A stretch of DNA of 64,000 nucleotides from Clostridia bacterium (GTDB lineage Bacteria; Bacillota; Clostridia; Christensenellales; CAG-138): contig JAFWJN010000028.1 of assembly GCA_017514685.1 (NCBI GenBank), positions 1-64,000 of the forward strand. The letters are read 5' to 3'. Position 1 is the first letter of the stretch. Every line of letters begins with the position of its first letter. This document shows, in pieces, positions 1 through 8,725 of the stretch. The translations under genes and the position numbers were made by a program. Below the pieces are notes generated by a model, which did not search any database, was not told where the DNA came from, and saw nothing but the letters and a program-made list of their open reading frames with translations.

Positions 1-18
1 ATTTAAGGAGAAACAAGA

Positions 19-1230
19 ATGGCAAAGCAAAAATTCGAACGTACGAAGCCGCATGTAAACATCGGCACGATCGGACACGTAGACCACGGCAAGACGACTC
101 TGACAGCGGCGATCACGATGGCGCTTTCGCAGAGCGGACAGGCAGCGGCAATGCGTTATGATGAAATCGACAAGGCGCCGGAAGAGAAAGCACGCGGAAT
201 CACGATCAACACAGCACACGTAGAGTATGAGACAGAAAAGCGTCACTACGCACACGTAGACTGCCCGGGCCACGCGGACTATGTTAAGAACATGATCACG
301 GGCGCAGCGCAGATGGACGGCGCGATCCTGGTAGTAAGCGCAGCGGACGGCCCGATGCCCCAGACTCGTGAGCACATCCTGCTGGCACGTCAGGTAGGCG
401 TACCTTACATCATCGTATTCATGAACAAAGTCGACCAGGTAGACGACGAGGAGCTGCTCGAACTGGTAGAGATGGAGATCAGAGAACTGCTGAGCAGCTA
501 TGATTTCCCGGGCGACGATATCCCGATCATCCGCGGATCCGCGCTGCTGGCACTGGAAGCACTGACAAACGGCGCGATCGCGAAAGAGACCGAGTGCTGC
601 AAGTGCATCTTCGAACTGATGGATGCAGTCGACAGCTACATTCCGACACCGGAGCGTGCATCTGACAAGCCGTTCCTGCTGCCGGTAGAAGACGTGTTCT
701 CGATCACGGGCCGCGGCACCGTAGCAACGGGCCGTGTAGAGCGCGGAACAGTCAAGGTCTCCGATACCGTAGAGATCGTAGGACTGAAGGAAGAGAAGCG
801 TACGACGGTCGTAACGGGCGTCGAAATGTTCCGTAAGCTGCTGGATCAGGCAATCGCAGGCGACAACATCGGACTGCTGCTGCGTGGTATTCAGCGCAAC
901 GAAATCGAGCGCGGCCAGGTTCTGGCAAAGCCGGGATCGATCCATCCGCACACGCACTTCATTTCCGAGGTATACGTACTGACGAAAGAAGAAGGCGGCC
1001 GTCACACCCCGTTCTTCTCAGGCTATCGTCCCCAGTTCTATTTCCGTACAACGGACGTAACGGGAACGATCAAGCTGCCGGAAGGCGTAGAGATGGTTAT
1101 GCCTGGCGACAACATCCGCATGGAAATCACCCTGATCACTCCGATCGCAATGGAGCAGGGACTCCGCTTCGCTATCCGTGAAGGCGGCCGTACGGTTGCA
1201 TCCGGTGTTGTAGCAAGCATTGTTGAGTAA
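19..1230 (+). CDS. tuf: Elongation factor Tu
   Basis: EF-Tu is the GTPase that carries aminoacyl-tRNA to the ribosomal A site. All G-motifs are visible: GHVDHGKT (residues 19-26), RGITI switch I (about 59-63), DCPGH (81-85), NKVD (136-139) and GSAL (173-176), followed by intact domains 2 and 3. The start is preceded by AAGGAG at a good distance. At 403 residues it is slightly longer than the usual 394-400. The extra length lies just after GSAL, where residues 181-197 hold a local insertion with three cysteines (CCKC, 193-196). Valine codons are mostly GTA, unlike the ribosomal genes at the other end of the window. A strong terminator follows directly, so this is the last gene of its transcript, probably the str operon. 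Confidence 0.98.
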   Translation: MAKQKFERTKPHVNIGTIGHVDHGKTTLTAAITMALSQSGQAAAMRYDEIDKAPEEKARGITINTAHVEYETEKRHYAHVDCPGHADYVKNMITGAAQMDGAILVVSAADGPMPQTREHILLARQVGVPYIIVFMNKVDQVDDEELLELVEMEIRELLSSYDFPGDDIPIIRGSALLALEALTNGAIAKETECCKCIFELMDAVDSYIPTPERASDKPFLLPVEDVFSITGRGTVATGRVERGTVKVSDTVEIVGLKEEKRTTVVTGVEMFRKLLDQAIAGDNIGLLLRGIQRNEIERGQVLAKPGSIHPHTHFISEVYVLTKEEGGRHTPFFSGYRPQFYFRTTDVTGTIKLPEGVEMVMPGDNIRMEITLITPIAMEQGLRFAIREGGRTVASGVVASIVE

Positions 1231-1258
1231 TCGAAACAAAAGATAAAGAAACAACGAA

Positions 1259-1300
1259 CCCCCGAAAACGCGATATCACGTTTTCGGGGGTATTGCTTTT
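1259..1300 (+). terminator. Rho-independent terminator after tuf
   Basis: CCCCCGAAAACG (1259-1270) pairs perfectly with CGTTTTCGGGGG (1279-1290) around an 8-nt loop. A T-rich stretch follows. It lies 28 nt after the tuf stop codon. Confidence 0.93.
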
Positions 1301-1551
1301 GGAACCCAATTCATTCTGACAGAAAGCAGAAGACGGGAAGAGCTTGCTTTTTCTTCACACACTCGGAAAAACCATCTGGAAGATACCGTTTCAACCGCTG
1401 TCCACTTATGCATTCGCCTTATGTGTTCAATCAATAACTGGCAATTCTCAGATCAGCGGATAATACCGTCAGACTTTTCGATGTTTCTTGCCTTCCCATA
1501 CGCTATTATATACCCTCTGTCGCTTTTTGCCCCAGTCCATATAGCCAGGAA
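1301..1551. other. Intergenic stretch with no gene seen
   Basis: No credible reading frame, RNA gene or repeat was seen between the tuf terminator and the convergent minus-strand gene. The base composition becomes AT-richer along this stretch, marking the edge of the AT-rich islet that continues to about 3430. Confidence 0.5.
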
Positions 1552-2403
1552 TTAATATAAAAAAGGAACAGATTGATCCGCATTAAATCCATCATAATTA
1601 GAACAAACAAAAACTAACTCACCTGTTTCTTTTGAAAAAACAGCTATCCAGCAACATGAAAGCACAATCCATGCATCATAGTTTTGATTATCATAAATAC
1701 GAAACTCGTCTGATTCATAACCGATGGGTCTGTTTGTTATAATTTTTGACAATTCATACGATGCTTGAAGTACCTGTTCAACAGGAGCAGAGGAATATGG
1801 AATTTTTTTATCTGATAGTTTCTTAATACAATATTCTGTTAATGCTCCGGATCGATTTTGAAAATTGATTAGATCTGTTAAGGAAATCCTAGAGATATCA
1901 AATTTTTGACTAATTCTTAACGCGTCTGTGGATAATTTGTTTGCTGAATGAAGTTCTAATGTTTTATCTTGATCAATATTTGTGCAAAGTATTAAATTTC
2001 CCTCCATATCAAACGCTATAAGATATGAATGATAAAGCGCAATCCACAGGTTAGAAGCTTTATTTTTCAGAACTCTCATTTCGCTTTCATTAACTGTTTC
2101 AGCATAAACCAAGGAAATGGCTTCTTTTGATGCTTTTACCGCATCTTGTAAATCAGTAATTGTTGCATCAAAAGAAACAGGGGGTACTGAACTGAACAGT
2201 CTCTGAAAAACTGGGTCTGGACTGGTATTATCTATATCGCTAACCCAGAACCATAAATCTGCAACAACTGAACAATCCCAGTTTTCTGTACGATCAACAA
2301 GGTATGGTTTCTCAACGCCGCGATATGTCGCTATACAAGCAGAACACAGTATTATACAGCAAAGAACAATAGATCGAATAGATAAAGGAAGTTGTTTTTT
2401 CAT
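1552..2403 (-). CDS. Putative lipoprotein or secreted protein of unknown function
   Basis: This gene encodes 283 residues that I do not recognise. The N-terminus (MKKQLPLSIRSIVLCCIILC) is a short basic segment followed by a hydrophobic run ending in CSAC, which could be a non-canonical lipobox with Cys23 as the lipidated residue; a cleaved or uncleaved signal anchor is the alternative. The remainder is polar with no recognised motif. GAGG lies 8 nt before the ATG. It sits 90 nt downstream of the frameshifted minus-strand gene, so the two may have been co-transcribed. Both are AT-rich and use codons unlike the flanking genes, which suggests acquisition. Confidence 0.7.
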   Translation of the reverse strand: MKKQLPLSIRSIVLCCIILCSACIATYRGVEKPYLVDRTENWDCSVVADLWFWVSDIDNTSPDPVFQRLFSSVPPVSFDATITDLQDAVKASKEAISLVYAETVNESEMRVLKNKASNLWIALYHSYLIAFDMEGNLILCTNIDQDKTLELHSANKLSTDALRISQKFDISRISLTDLINFQNRSGALTEYCIKKLSDKKIPYSSAPVEQVLQASYELSKIITNRPIGYESDEFRIYDNQNYDAWIVLSCCWIAVFSKETGELVFVCSNYDGFNADQSVPFLY

Positions 2404-2492
2404 GACAAAAGCCTCATTTATAATTGATTCCCCAAATTGTCGGATCTATATAGTAGACTTGTGAATTAACATATTTGTACAAGATTTACGAA

Positions 2493-3132
2493 TCATGGAG
2501 CGTTTTCAAAAGAAGGTGTCCATTCATGACCTTGAAGTTCATAAGAATCCCCATCAATGTAGATTGAAAAAGGTTCCTCATCTGCACCAATTGAAATTGC
2601 AACTAATTGAAGAACATCGCCTGAACCGCGATCATTATATGTGTATAGGATATATTGTTCTATATTGGAGTAACAAGCATGTGGCCGATCATCATAAAAA
2701 ATAATACATATGTTCCACTGATCCTGCACAAGTCTTGCGATGAACAGATAATTTTTACTATTCGTAATACCGTAACGATGTCCTCTGCAAAACTGAAAAG
2801 TATTCTCAATCTTCCAACCACCTTTTTCTTTCACAATATAATTCTGACGCATTGGCTATAGGAGCAATTCCAAAGGAATCTGTCTGAACAAAAAGGAGCG
2901 TATCGGGTTCCGATTCTATCGCTGATTTCGCTTCTGAAAATGTGTCATATGATTTCAGAAACATTATCTCGATCCGTGCTTTGGTGTATGCTTCGAAACC
3001 ATTTACCAGCCTAAGAAAAGGTCTATTATTATAAAGCGCAAGATTCCAGGCTTGAGCGAGAGCAGCGAAAAGGCATATAAAACAAAGGATTACAAGTACA
3101 GTTGTTATGATTATTCTAATATTTCGTTTCAT
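2493..3132 (-). pseudogene. Frameshifted gene for a membrane-anchored protein of unknown function
   Basis: Two overlapping minus-strand frames read as halves of one protein. The first half starts at the ATG at 3132, preceded by GAGGTG, and encodes a transmembrane segment (about residues 7-28) and a soluble part that runs to NASELY. It then enters a nonsense tail and stops at 2806. The next frame opens at about 2852 and continues naturally as YIVKEKGGWKIENTFQF to 2493. Joining them near 2838-2846 needs removal of one base (or gain of two) in the run AATTATATT. The intact product would be about 210 residues. It could be a decayed gene, a sequencing or assembly error, or two small overlapping genes; I favour a single frameshift. 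Function unknown. Confidence 0.6.
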
Positions 3133-3241
3133 CAGGAACACCTCATTTTTTGGTTCTTGTAATCTTTAAATACAGGTGAAGTGCGGTTAAATTATGACAT
3201 CGGGTTTGGTTCACGCATATGGGTACATTCAGCCTTGAATA

Positions 3242-3430
3242 TCAAGCATTGTGTGCAAGCCGGTATTCTACCGGACTCATATATCCCAGATAGGAATGCA
3301 TACGTTTTCGGTTGTAGAAGATCTCAACGTATTCATAGATATCCCTCTTGACTTCTTCTATTGTAGCATAGTTCTTCAGATAGATACACTCTTTCTTTGC
3401 CGTGGCAAAGAAACTCTCCGAACACAAAAT
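3242..3430 (-). mobile_element. IS3-family transposase C-terminal remnant
   Basis: The 61-residue frame carries the typical end of the IS3-family OrfB integrase core: ESFFATAKKE, then YATIEEVKRDIYEYVEIFYN, RKRMHSYLGYMSP and VEYRLA. The last catalytic glutamate region is visible, but everything upstream is missing and the frame is closed by a stop codon one residue before the apparent TTG start. No OrfA and no terminal inverted repeats were found around it. This is a dead stump at the edge of the AT-rich islet. Confidence 0.85.
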
Positions 3431-3520
3431 TTACATAACGCACTAAAACGACATAAAATATCGTCTAAACATGGAGAATCTGATCGAAAAACCGTTTGCT
3501 CTTTGGAGGGACAGAGCAGA

Positions 3521-3549
3521 AGAAAAAAAGAGCGCGGATTACTCCGCGC
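3521..3549 (-). terminator. Terminator of the ygeY-ygeW transcript
   Basis: On the minus strand GCGCGGA pairs with TCCGCGC around a 4-nt loop (3532-3549), followed by a T-run (3521-3530). A second inverted repeat (AGAGAGCT/AGCTCTCT, about 3559-3582) lies between it and the ygeW stop and may add to termination. Confidence 0.88.
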
Positions 3550-3611
3550 AACAAAGAAGAGAGCTCTGTTTCAAGCTCTCTTTGGGGTTCTATACTAAGG
3601 ATTTAGAGAAA

Positions 3612-4835
3612 TTATGCTTCTCCGCCTTCCCAACGCTGCTTTGCGCGTTTTTCAAGATCCAGAAGTGTCTTCTGAGGATCTTTGACTTTTGCAAGGAAGA
3701 TCATAGCTGCAATAATGTACGGCTTGAATGAAGCCTGCTTGTAGAGAGGATCACGATAACGATCGAATACAGATGCTGCTACTTCACCTGCTGCGCAGGA
3801 AACATCTGTAATGTCTGCCGGCAGGCAGTGGAGATACAGAGCTTTGCCATCCTTAGTGAGCTTCATCATCTCTTCTGTGCATTCCCAATCTTTGTGCTCC
3901 GCATTCTGGGCAAGAAGACGTTTTTCAAGCGCTTTGATGCCTTCCATATCGCCCTTGCCATAGAGGTCGGTACGTTCTTCCATGGCTTTGAAAGGAGCCC
4001 AGGATTTCGGATAAACGATATCTGCATCTTTGAAAGCTTCTTTCATGTCATGCGTGATCACAAATTTTGCACCGCTCTTTTTGCAGTTTTCTTCCGCAAC
4101 TTTGACGACTTCGTCCATGATTTCGTATCCCTCGGGATATGCAAGCGTAACATCCATGCCAAAGCGAGTGAACAGACCGGCAACACCCTGCGGAACAGAC
4201 AGCGGTTTTCCGTAAGAGGGGCTGTATGCCCAGGTCATGGCGACTTTCTTACCTTTAAGGTTCTTGATCGCTTCATTCAGATCGTCACTTCCGCCAAGTT
4301 CATGAATGCAGTGAAGCATATCAGCCATACACTGAGTCGGATGGTCGATATCGCACTGGAGGTTTACCAGAGTAGGCTTCTGCTCCAGCACGCCGGCTTT
4401 ATTGCCCTCGGTAACTGCATTGACTACATTGTGCATGTAGGTATTGCCTTTGCCGATATACATGTCATCGCGAATGCCGATGACGTCTGCCATGAAGGAA
4501 ACCATGTTCGCGGTTTCACGTACGGTTTCACCGTGAGCAATCTGACTTTTGCCTTCGTCAAGATCCTGGACTTCCAGACCGAGCAGGTTGCACGCGGAAG
4601 CAAAGGAGAAGCGGGTACGGGTTGAATTGTCACGGAACAGAGAAATACCGAGACCGGAATCGAAGATCTTGGTTGAAATGTTGTTTTCGCGGAGATGACG
4701 AAGAGCATCCGCAACGGTGAACACGGCAGCGATTTCATCATCGTTCTTTTCCCAGGTCAGGAAAAAGTCGCCGTTGTACATATTTTCAAAATGCAGCTGG
4801 TCCAGTTTGTCGGTGTATTTTTTGACGTTGCTCAT
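3612..4835 (-). CDS. ygeW: YgeW-type knotted carbamoyltransferase
   Basis: This 407-residue protein belongs to the aspartate/ornithine carbamoyltransferase superfamily. The carbamoyl-phosphate loop STRTR (residues 71-75), HPTQ (165-168) and HCLP (336-339) are present. The segment TWAYSPSYGKPLSVPQG (about 201-217) and the length over 390 residues match YgeW, whose substrate is not firmly established, rather than ArgF. AAGGAGG stands 5 nt before the ATG. It is 14 nt downstream of ygeY in the same orientation. In other bacteria ygeW sits with ygeX, ygeY, ssnA, hydA and xanthine-dehydrogenase-like genes implicated in anaerobic purine breakdown. A role transferring or cleaving a carbamoyl group on a purine-derived ureido compound is inference. 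Confidence 0.9.
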   Translation of the reverse strand: MSNVKKYTDKLDQLHFENMYNGDFFLTWEKNDDEIAAVFTVADALRHLRENNISTKIFDSGLGISLFRDNSTRTRFSFASACNLLGLEVQDLDEGKSQIAHGETVRETANMVSFMADVIGIRDDMYIGKGNTYMHNVVNAVTEGNKAGVLEQKPTLVNLQCDIDHPTQCMADMLHCIHELGGSDDLNEAIKNLKGKKVAMTWAYSPSYGKPLSVPQGVAGLFTRFGMDVTLAYPEGYEIMDEVVKVAEENCKKSGAKFVITHDMKEAFKDADIVYPKSWAPFKAMEERTDLYGKGDMEGIKALEKRLLAQNAEHKDWECTEEMMKLTKDGKALYLHCLPADITDVSCAAGEVAASVFDRYRDPLYKQASFKPYIIAAMIFLAKVKDPQKTLLDLEKRAKQRWEGGEA

Positions 4836-4849
4836 GGGTTCCTCCTTAA

Positions 4850-6226
4850 TCAGTCATTCGCAAATTTGGTATTCGTTTTTCCGGCACGGAATACGGTGGC
4901 ATCAACGCTCTTGTCCGCTTCCAGATAGAAATGGGGAGTCAGTGCATAGACAGCGGCGCAGGTGACAAGGTCCTGCTTCCAGGTAATCTCGTTCGGCGCG
5001 TGAGCCTGAGACTCAGCTCCTGGACCAAAGCCAACGCAGGGAATTCCATAGCGGCCCTGGATGGAAACACCGTTTGTGGAGAAGGTCCACTTGTCAATCA
5101 AAGGACGATGCCTTAAGTGCATTGCCGTTGGGGAACCGATACGCTCTTTGCCGAACAGAGCTTTATGAGCGTTGGCCAGAGCCTGAACGTGCGCGGCGTT
5201 TTCCTTGTTGATCCAGGTCGGGAAATAGCACTCGGTTTCATATTTGAGACCGGTCCATGCGGGACGGTCGTAAAGGTACATGGACACCTTGACGTCATCG
5301 CCGTATTTTTTGCAGGCGGGCAGGTCTTCAATTTCCTTGATGCAGGAATCCCATGTTTCACCGGCGGTCATTCTGCGGTCAAGAGAGACAGCACAGGAAT
5401 CCGCAACGGCACAACGGGACGGGGAAGTATAGAAAATCTGCGAGCAGGTGATCGTGCCGCGGCCGAGGAAACGGGCGTCTTCATAGTGATCCGGATTATA
5501 TTTGGGATCAAGCATTTTGACGAGACCTTTGATTTCATCAGCATCCGTTGCGGTGTTTTCGTTCAGAGCACGGACTTCGGTCAGAATGTCTGCCATTTTG
5601 TAGATCGCGTTGTCACCGCGCTCAGGCGCTGAACCGTGACAGGAAACACCGCGGACGTCTACACGGATCTCCATTCTGCCACGATGACCGCGGTAGATTC
5701 CGCCGTCCGTCGGTTCAGTGGAAACGACGAATTCCGGTGTAATGCCGTCTTCCTTATGGATATACTGCCAGCAAAGGCCGTCGCAGTCTTCTTCCTGAAC
5801 GGAAGCAACGACTAAAATCTTATATCCTTCCGGAATCAGTCCGAGATCTTTCATGATCTTGGCTCCGTAAACAGAACTAACTACGCCGCCTTCCTGATCG
5901 GAACCGCCACGTCCGTAGATGATATCGTCGGTTTCGTAACCCTCATAGGGGTCATGCTCCCAGTTTTTGATGTTTCCGATACCTACTGTGTCGATGTGTC
6001 CGTCAAAAGCGATGATCTTATCGCCGGTGCCCATCCAGCCAAGTGCGTTTCCTTCGGGATCGATTTCTGCTTTGTCAAAGCCGAGTTTTTCCATTTCGGC
6101 AATGGTGCGTTTGATAACGCCTTCTTCTTCACAGCTCTCGCTGGGAATGGCAATCAGGTCACGAAGGAATCTGGTCATGTCGGGAAGGTATGCTTTTGCA
6201 GCATCTTTGATTGCGTTTACATCCAT
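4850..6226 (-). CDS. ygeY: YgeY family M20-type hydrolase, selenium-metabolism linked
   Basis: This is a zinc-dependent M20/M28-like amidohydrolase of the YgeY family. With the start at 6226 it has 458 residues. The metal-site motifs are DGHIDT (75-80), GSDQEGG (108-114) and QEED (144-147), and a late [11 protein letters not shown] supplies the last ligand. The ATG at 6226 has AAAGGA 9 nt upstream. An ATG at 6244 is also in frame and overlaps the stop of the regulator gene, but its ribosome site is poor. It lies between its likely regulator and ygeW. In gut bacteria this family is tied to the ygeX/ygeW purine-degradation locus, where it is thought to hydrolyse an amide intermediate. No in-frame TGA suggesting selenocysteine was seen. 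Confidence 0.9.
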   Translation of the reverse strand: MDVNAIKDAAKAYLPDMTRFLRDLIAIPSESCEEEGVIKRTIAEMEKLGFDKAEIDPEGNALGWMGTGDKIIAFDGHIDTVGIGNIKNWEHDPYEGYETDDIIYGRGGSDQEGGVVSSVYGAKIMKDLGLIPEGYKILVVASVQEEDCDGLCWQYIHKEDGITPEFVVSTEPTDGGIYRGHRGRMEIRVDVRGVSCHGSAPERGDNAIYKMADILTEVRALNENTATDADEIKGLVKMLDPKYNPDHYEDARFLGRGTITCSQIFYTSPSRCAVADSCAVSLDRRMTAGETWDSCIKEIEDLPACKKYGDDVKVSMYLYDRPAWTGLKYETECYFPTWINKENAAHVQALANAHKALFGKERIGSPTAMHLRHRPLIDKWTFSTNGVSIQGRYGIPCVGFGPGAESQAHAPNEITWKQDLVTCAAVYALTPHFYLEADKSVDATVFRAGKTNTKFAND

Positions 6227-6240
6227 AAGCGTATTTCCTT

Positions 6241-6891
6241 TCATTCTTTCTTTTCAATTTCGTCCGAGGTTTTTGCATCAATGTAGGAATAAAGAGTATA
6301 TTTGCTGATGCCAAAGTATTTTGACACCTTATCGCCGCTCCGCGTGACTAAAAAGGCACCTGCATTGTTCAGGTATCGGATCGCACGGATCTTGTCGTCC
6401 TTGGTCATCAGGGCGACCGGTTTACCGATCTGAGCCGCCGACTGCTCGATCAGATCGTCCAGCAGATCGTTGACGGAAATCGGGATGCGCTCCGGAATGG
6501 TTGCTTCAACTTTATGATTTAAAATGGAATCAATTGCCCGCTCTGCCATCAACAGTTCTGTGATGTCGCAGTTGATACCGAGAACGCCGTCGATTCCGCC
6601 GTTCTCATTGCGGATGTAAATGGTGGAGCACTTTAAAATACGGCCATCGTGCGTTTTCATCAGATAACCGGCACTGTCTTCCAGTTCGGAAGGATCTTTG
6701 GCACGAAGTGCTTCCAGTACGATTCGGCTTGGGCCATCTCCGACTTTTCGGTGAGTGACATGCCCGTTTTCAATGATAACGATTGTATGGTCGTTATCTT
6801 CGCCGGTAAGATCGTGAACGACAACTTCACAGCTGCTGCCGAATTGCTGTACAAGAGAAGAAGCGAGACGTCTGTAAAAATCTAAATCCAT
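6241..6891 (-). CDS. YheO/DauR-like PAS-HTH transcriptional regulator
   Basis: This 216-residue protein has an N-terminal YheO-type PAS domain (about residues 5-125, including CEVVVHDL and [10 protein letters not shown]) and a C-terminal helix-turn-helix (about 165-212, with [14 protein letters not shown]). Members of this family sense small ligands and often control adjacent catabolic genes. It is the first gene of the minus-strand unit and its stop codon abuts ygeY, so it most likely regulates ygeY-ygeW and itself. The ligand is unknown; a purine-derived compound is a guess from context. Confidence 0.85.
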   Translation of the reverse strand: MDLDFYRRLASSLVQQFGSSCEVVVHDLTGEDNDHTIVIIENGHVTHRKVGDGPSRIVLEALRAKDPSELEDSAGYLMKTHDGRILKCSTIYIRNENGGIDGVLGINCDITELLMAERAIDSILNHKVEATIPERIPISVNDLLDDLIEQSAAQIGKPVALMTKDDKIRAIRYLNNAGAFLVTRSGDKVSKYFGISKYTLYSYIDAKTSDEIEKKE

Positions 6892-6920
6892 AGTTTCACC
6901 GCCCGTTTTTTTCTAATCAT

Positions 6921-6950
6921 ATTATACAAAAAAAGTGTGTCTGAATACAA
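6921..6950 (-). promoter_or_regulatory. Promoter of the regulator-ygeY-ygeW unit
   Basis: Read on the minus strand, TTGTAT (6950-6945) and TATAAT (6926-6921) are separated by 18 nt. They lie about 30 nt upstream of the regulator ATG. Confidence 0.7.
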
Positions 6951-7007
6951 GAGGAAAACTAAAAAAAATTTATGTTCCGAAAAAATGTTTTTGCTTTTTT
7001 CATGGGG

Positions 7008-7036
7008 TTGCAATGACACACTCCTTGGTTTAAAAT
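7008..7036 (+). promoter_or_regulatory. Promoter of the DUF1292 gene
   Basis: TTGCAA (7008-7013) and TAAAAT (7031-7036) are spaced by 17 nt. The gene starts 28 nt after the -10 box with AAAGGAG in front of it. Confidence 0.75.
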
Positions 7037-7064
7037 AGTATCAAACAAGGAAAGGAGAACGATC

Positions 7065-7355
7065 ATGGAAGAATTCAGAGATCTCGTAACATTCGTGGAT
7101 GAAAACGGCGATGAGTTTGATCTGGAAGTGATTGATTATTTTGAGTATGAAGGGAAGGAATACGGAGTCTTGATCGATCCGGACCTGCCCGATGATGCTG
7201 AATATTTTGAAGTATGCATCATGGAGATTGTGGTGCATGAGGAAGAGGATCTCGAAGAGTTCCTGCCGGTGGAGGACGATGCGCTTCAGGAGAAGCTTCT
7301 GCAAATTGCCCAGGAGCGCATGGCTGAATGGGATGAAGAAGAACCGGAAGAATAA
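7065..7355 (+). CDS. DUF1292 family protein
   Basis: This 96-residue, strongly acidic cytoplasmic protein begins with the DUF1292 pattern: ITFVDENG-like core, then FEYEGKEYGVLIDP and FEVCIMEI. The C-terminal third is almost wholly acidic. The family (YrzB-like) is common in Bacillota, often beside alaS/ruvX genes, and has no settled function. Here it forms a single-gene transcript with its own promoter and terminator, convergent with tmcAL. Confidence 0.88.
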   Translation: MEEFRDLVTFVDENGDEFDLEVIDYFEYEGKEYGVLIDPDLPDDAEYFEVCIMEIVVHEEEDLEEFLPVEDDALQEKLLQIAQERMAEWDEEEPEE

Positions 7356-7372
7356 AGGATTAGGCAGTATGG

Positions 7373-7410
7373 AAAGAGCCGGAACACATCATGTGTTTTC
7401 CGGCTCTTTT
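7373..7410. terminator. Terminator between DUF1292 gene and tmcAL
   Basis: AAAGAGCCGGAA (7373-7384) pairs with TTCCGGCTCTTT (7398-7409); the loop itself contains CACATCATGTG. The T-run on the plus side and A-run on the other side let it serve both convergent genes. Confidence 0.9.
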
Positions 7411-7431
7411 ACTGCCTGCAAATTGTTTCGA

Positions 7432-8643
7432 TTATAATTTGATGGCGCTCTGAGAATCGCGGTGGACTTCCCGGCCAAGCACATATCCGAACAGATCCGT
7501 GGAGAACTGGTCAACAGCCATCGAGCTCTTTGCAAGTTCTGTGCAGTTGGAAATATCCGAATTGCGGAGAATGACCGGAATACTGCCCGAACCTGCGATC
7601 GCCGCCAGAAGACCTCGTGAGCAAGTCAGAAAGCCCAGGACACGCAGATATAGATTGTCTCTGTCCTGCAGAATGGCATCGGACAGTTCAGCGGAGATAT
7701 GTATAAGGGCTGAAATTGCGATGCGTTTGCATCGCGCCATGGTATAGCGCTTGGTTTTGATGGAATCCAGGAAAGTCTGGATATCCGGAGAAGTACGGAC
7801 GGCACGCGCAATGACCTGTTCAAACCCCTCCGACACATCCGGCAGGGCAGCGATTTCATCCAGAGACATGGATCTTAAGCGGTAGAGGATCATCGGTCCG
7901 AAATCCTCCAGTGTAACGGGGAACTGGGAGTCGAAACGCATCGCCCCGCTGACAAACAGAGGCATTGCGCTCAGGACCGAATCGTTGCCTTCCTTCAGCG
8001 CCTGACGGATTGCAGTCGCGCTGGACAGTTCTCCGGTCAGCTGGGTTTCATTGTAATTGTTTCCGCGGCGCAGAATCGGAACCGGGCGTATGTGCGGAGC
8101 AAATCTGCGGATTGCTTTCAGGTATTCCACGGCAAGGATATTGTTGGGCTGCGTTAGAACAGACAGATCATTTTTCGGAAGATCCAGATCGGACAGGGCG
8201 TCAAACTGTGCTCTGGGGTAAGATTTGCCTTCTTTCAGATGATACGTGAGGTTGACTTTGAAGGCAGGAGGCTCCCTGTCAAGGATATCGGCAATCCGGT
8301 ACAGCGCATCCAGGTTTTCCGTTTCCACTCCGAAGGCGATATCTGTCACAACACCTGTGGCAGCCAGGAGTTTGACCGCTCCTTCCGCATAGCGTTCCGC
8401 TGAGGAGACAGCCAGACACTGCGGAATTTCAACGATCATATCCGCTCCGGCACGAAGCGCCCATTCGGCACGTGTGTATTTATCGGCACAGGCAGGTTCT
8501 CCGCGCTGCACGAAATTTCCGGACATGGCAATGATGCAGAAGGATGCTTCTGTTTCCTTTTTCGCCTGCTCCATGTGATAAATATGACCGTTGTGCAGGG
8601 GATTATATTCCGCTATAATACCAACAACTTTCAATGTTGACAC
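7432..8643 (-). CDS. tmcAL: tRNA(Met) cytidine acetate ligase
   Basis: TmcAL (formerly YlbM) uses acetate and ATP to acetylate the wobble cytidine of elongator tRNA-Met. The N-terminus carries the nucleotidyltransferase-fold signature EYNPLHNGH (residues 12-20), followed by MSGNFVQRGEP and a typical middle domain. The length of 403 residues is normal. It is transcribed away from pta-ackA, the acetate pathway; a link through acetate supply is only suggestive. Confidence 0.95.
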   Translation of the reverse strand: MSTLKVVGIIAEYNPLHNGHIYHMEQAKKETEASFCIIAMSGNFVQRGEPACADKYTRAEWALRAGADMIVEIPQCLAVSSAERYAEGAVKLLAATGVVTDIAFGVETENLDALYRIADILDREPPAFKVNLTYHLKEGKSYPRAQFDALSDLDLPKNDLSVLTQPNNILAVEYLKAIRRFAPHIRPVPILRRGNNYNETQLTGELSSATAIRQALKEGNDSVLSAMPLFVSGAMRFDSQFPVTLEDFGPMILYRLRSMSLDEIAALPDVSEGFEQVIARAVRTSPDIQTFLDSIKTKRYTMARCKRIAISALIHISAELSDAILQDRDNLYLRVLGFLTCSRGLLAAIAGSGSIPVILRNSDISNCTELAKSSMAVDQFSTDLFGYVLGREVHRDSQSAIKL

Positions 8644-8725
8644 TCCTTTGTGATTTTTCTAAATCTAGTATACCATTTTTTACAGTTCTATGGTAAAATA
8701 ATTTATAAACTTATTTTGGAGGCTT

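Noticed and set aside
2806-2860. Programmed ribosomal frameshift
   Set aside because: The nearby A-run does not form a canonical X-XXY-YYZ site in the right frame and no downstream stimulatory structure is evident; the shift needed is +1.
3242-3430. Functional insertion sequence
   Set aside because: Only the last 60 or so residues of the transposase remain; no inverted repeats, no OrfA and an early stop were found.
4850-6226. Selenocysteine insertion in ygeY because of its selenium association
   Set aside because: The frame has no internal TGA and the active-site residues are the usual metal ligands.
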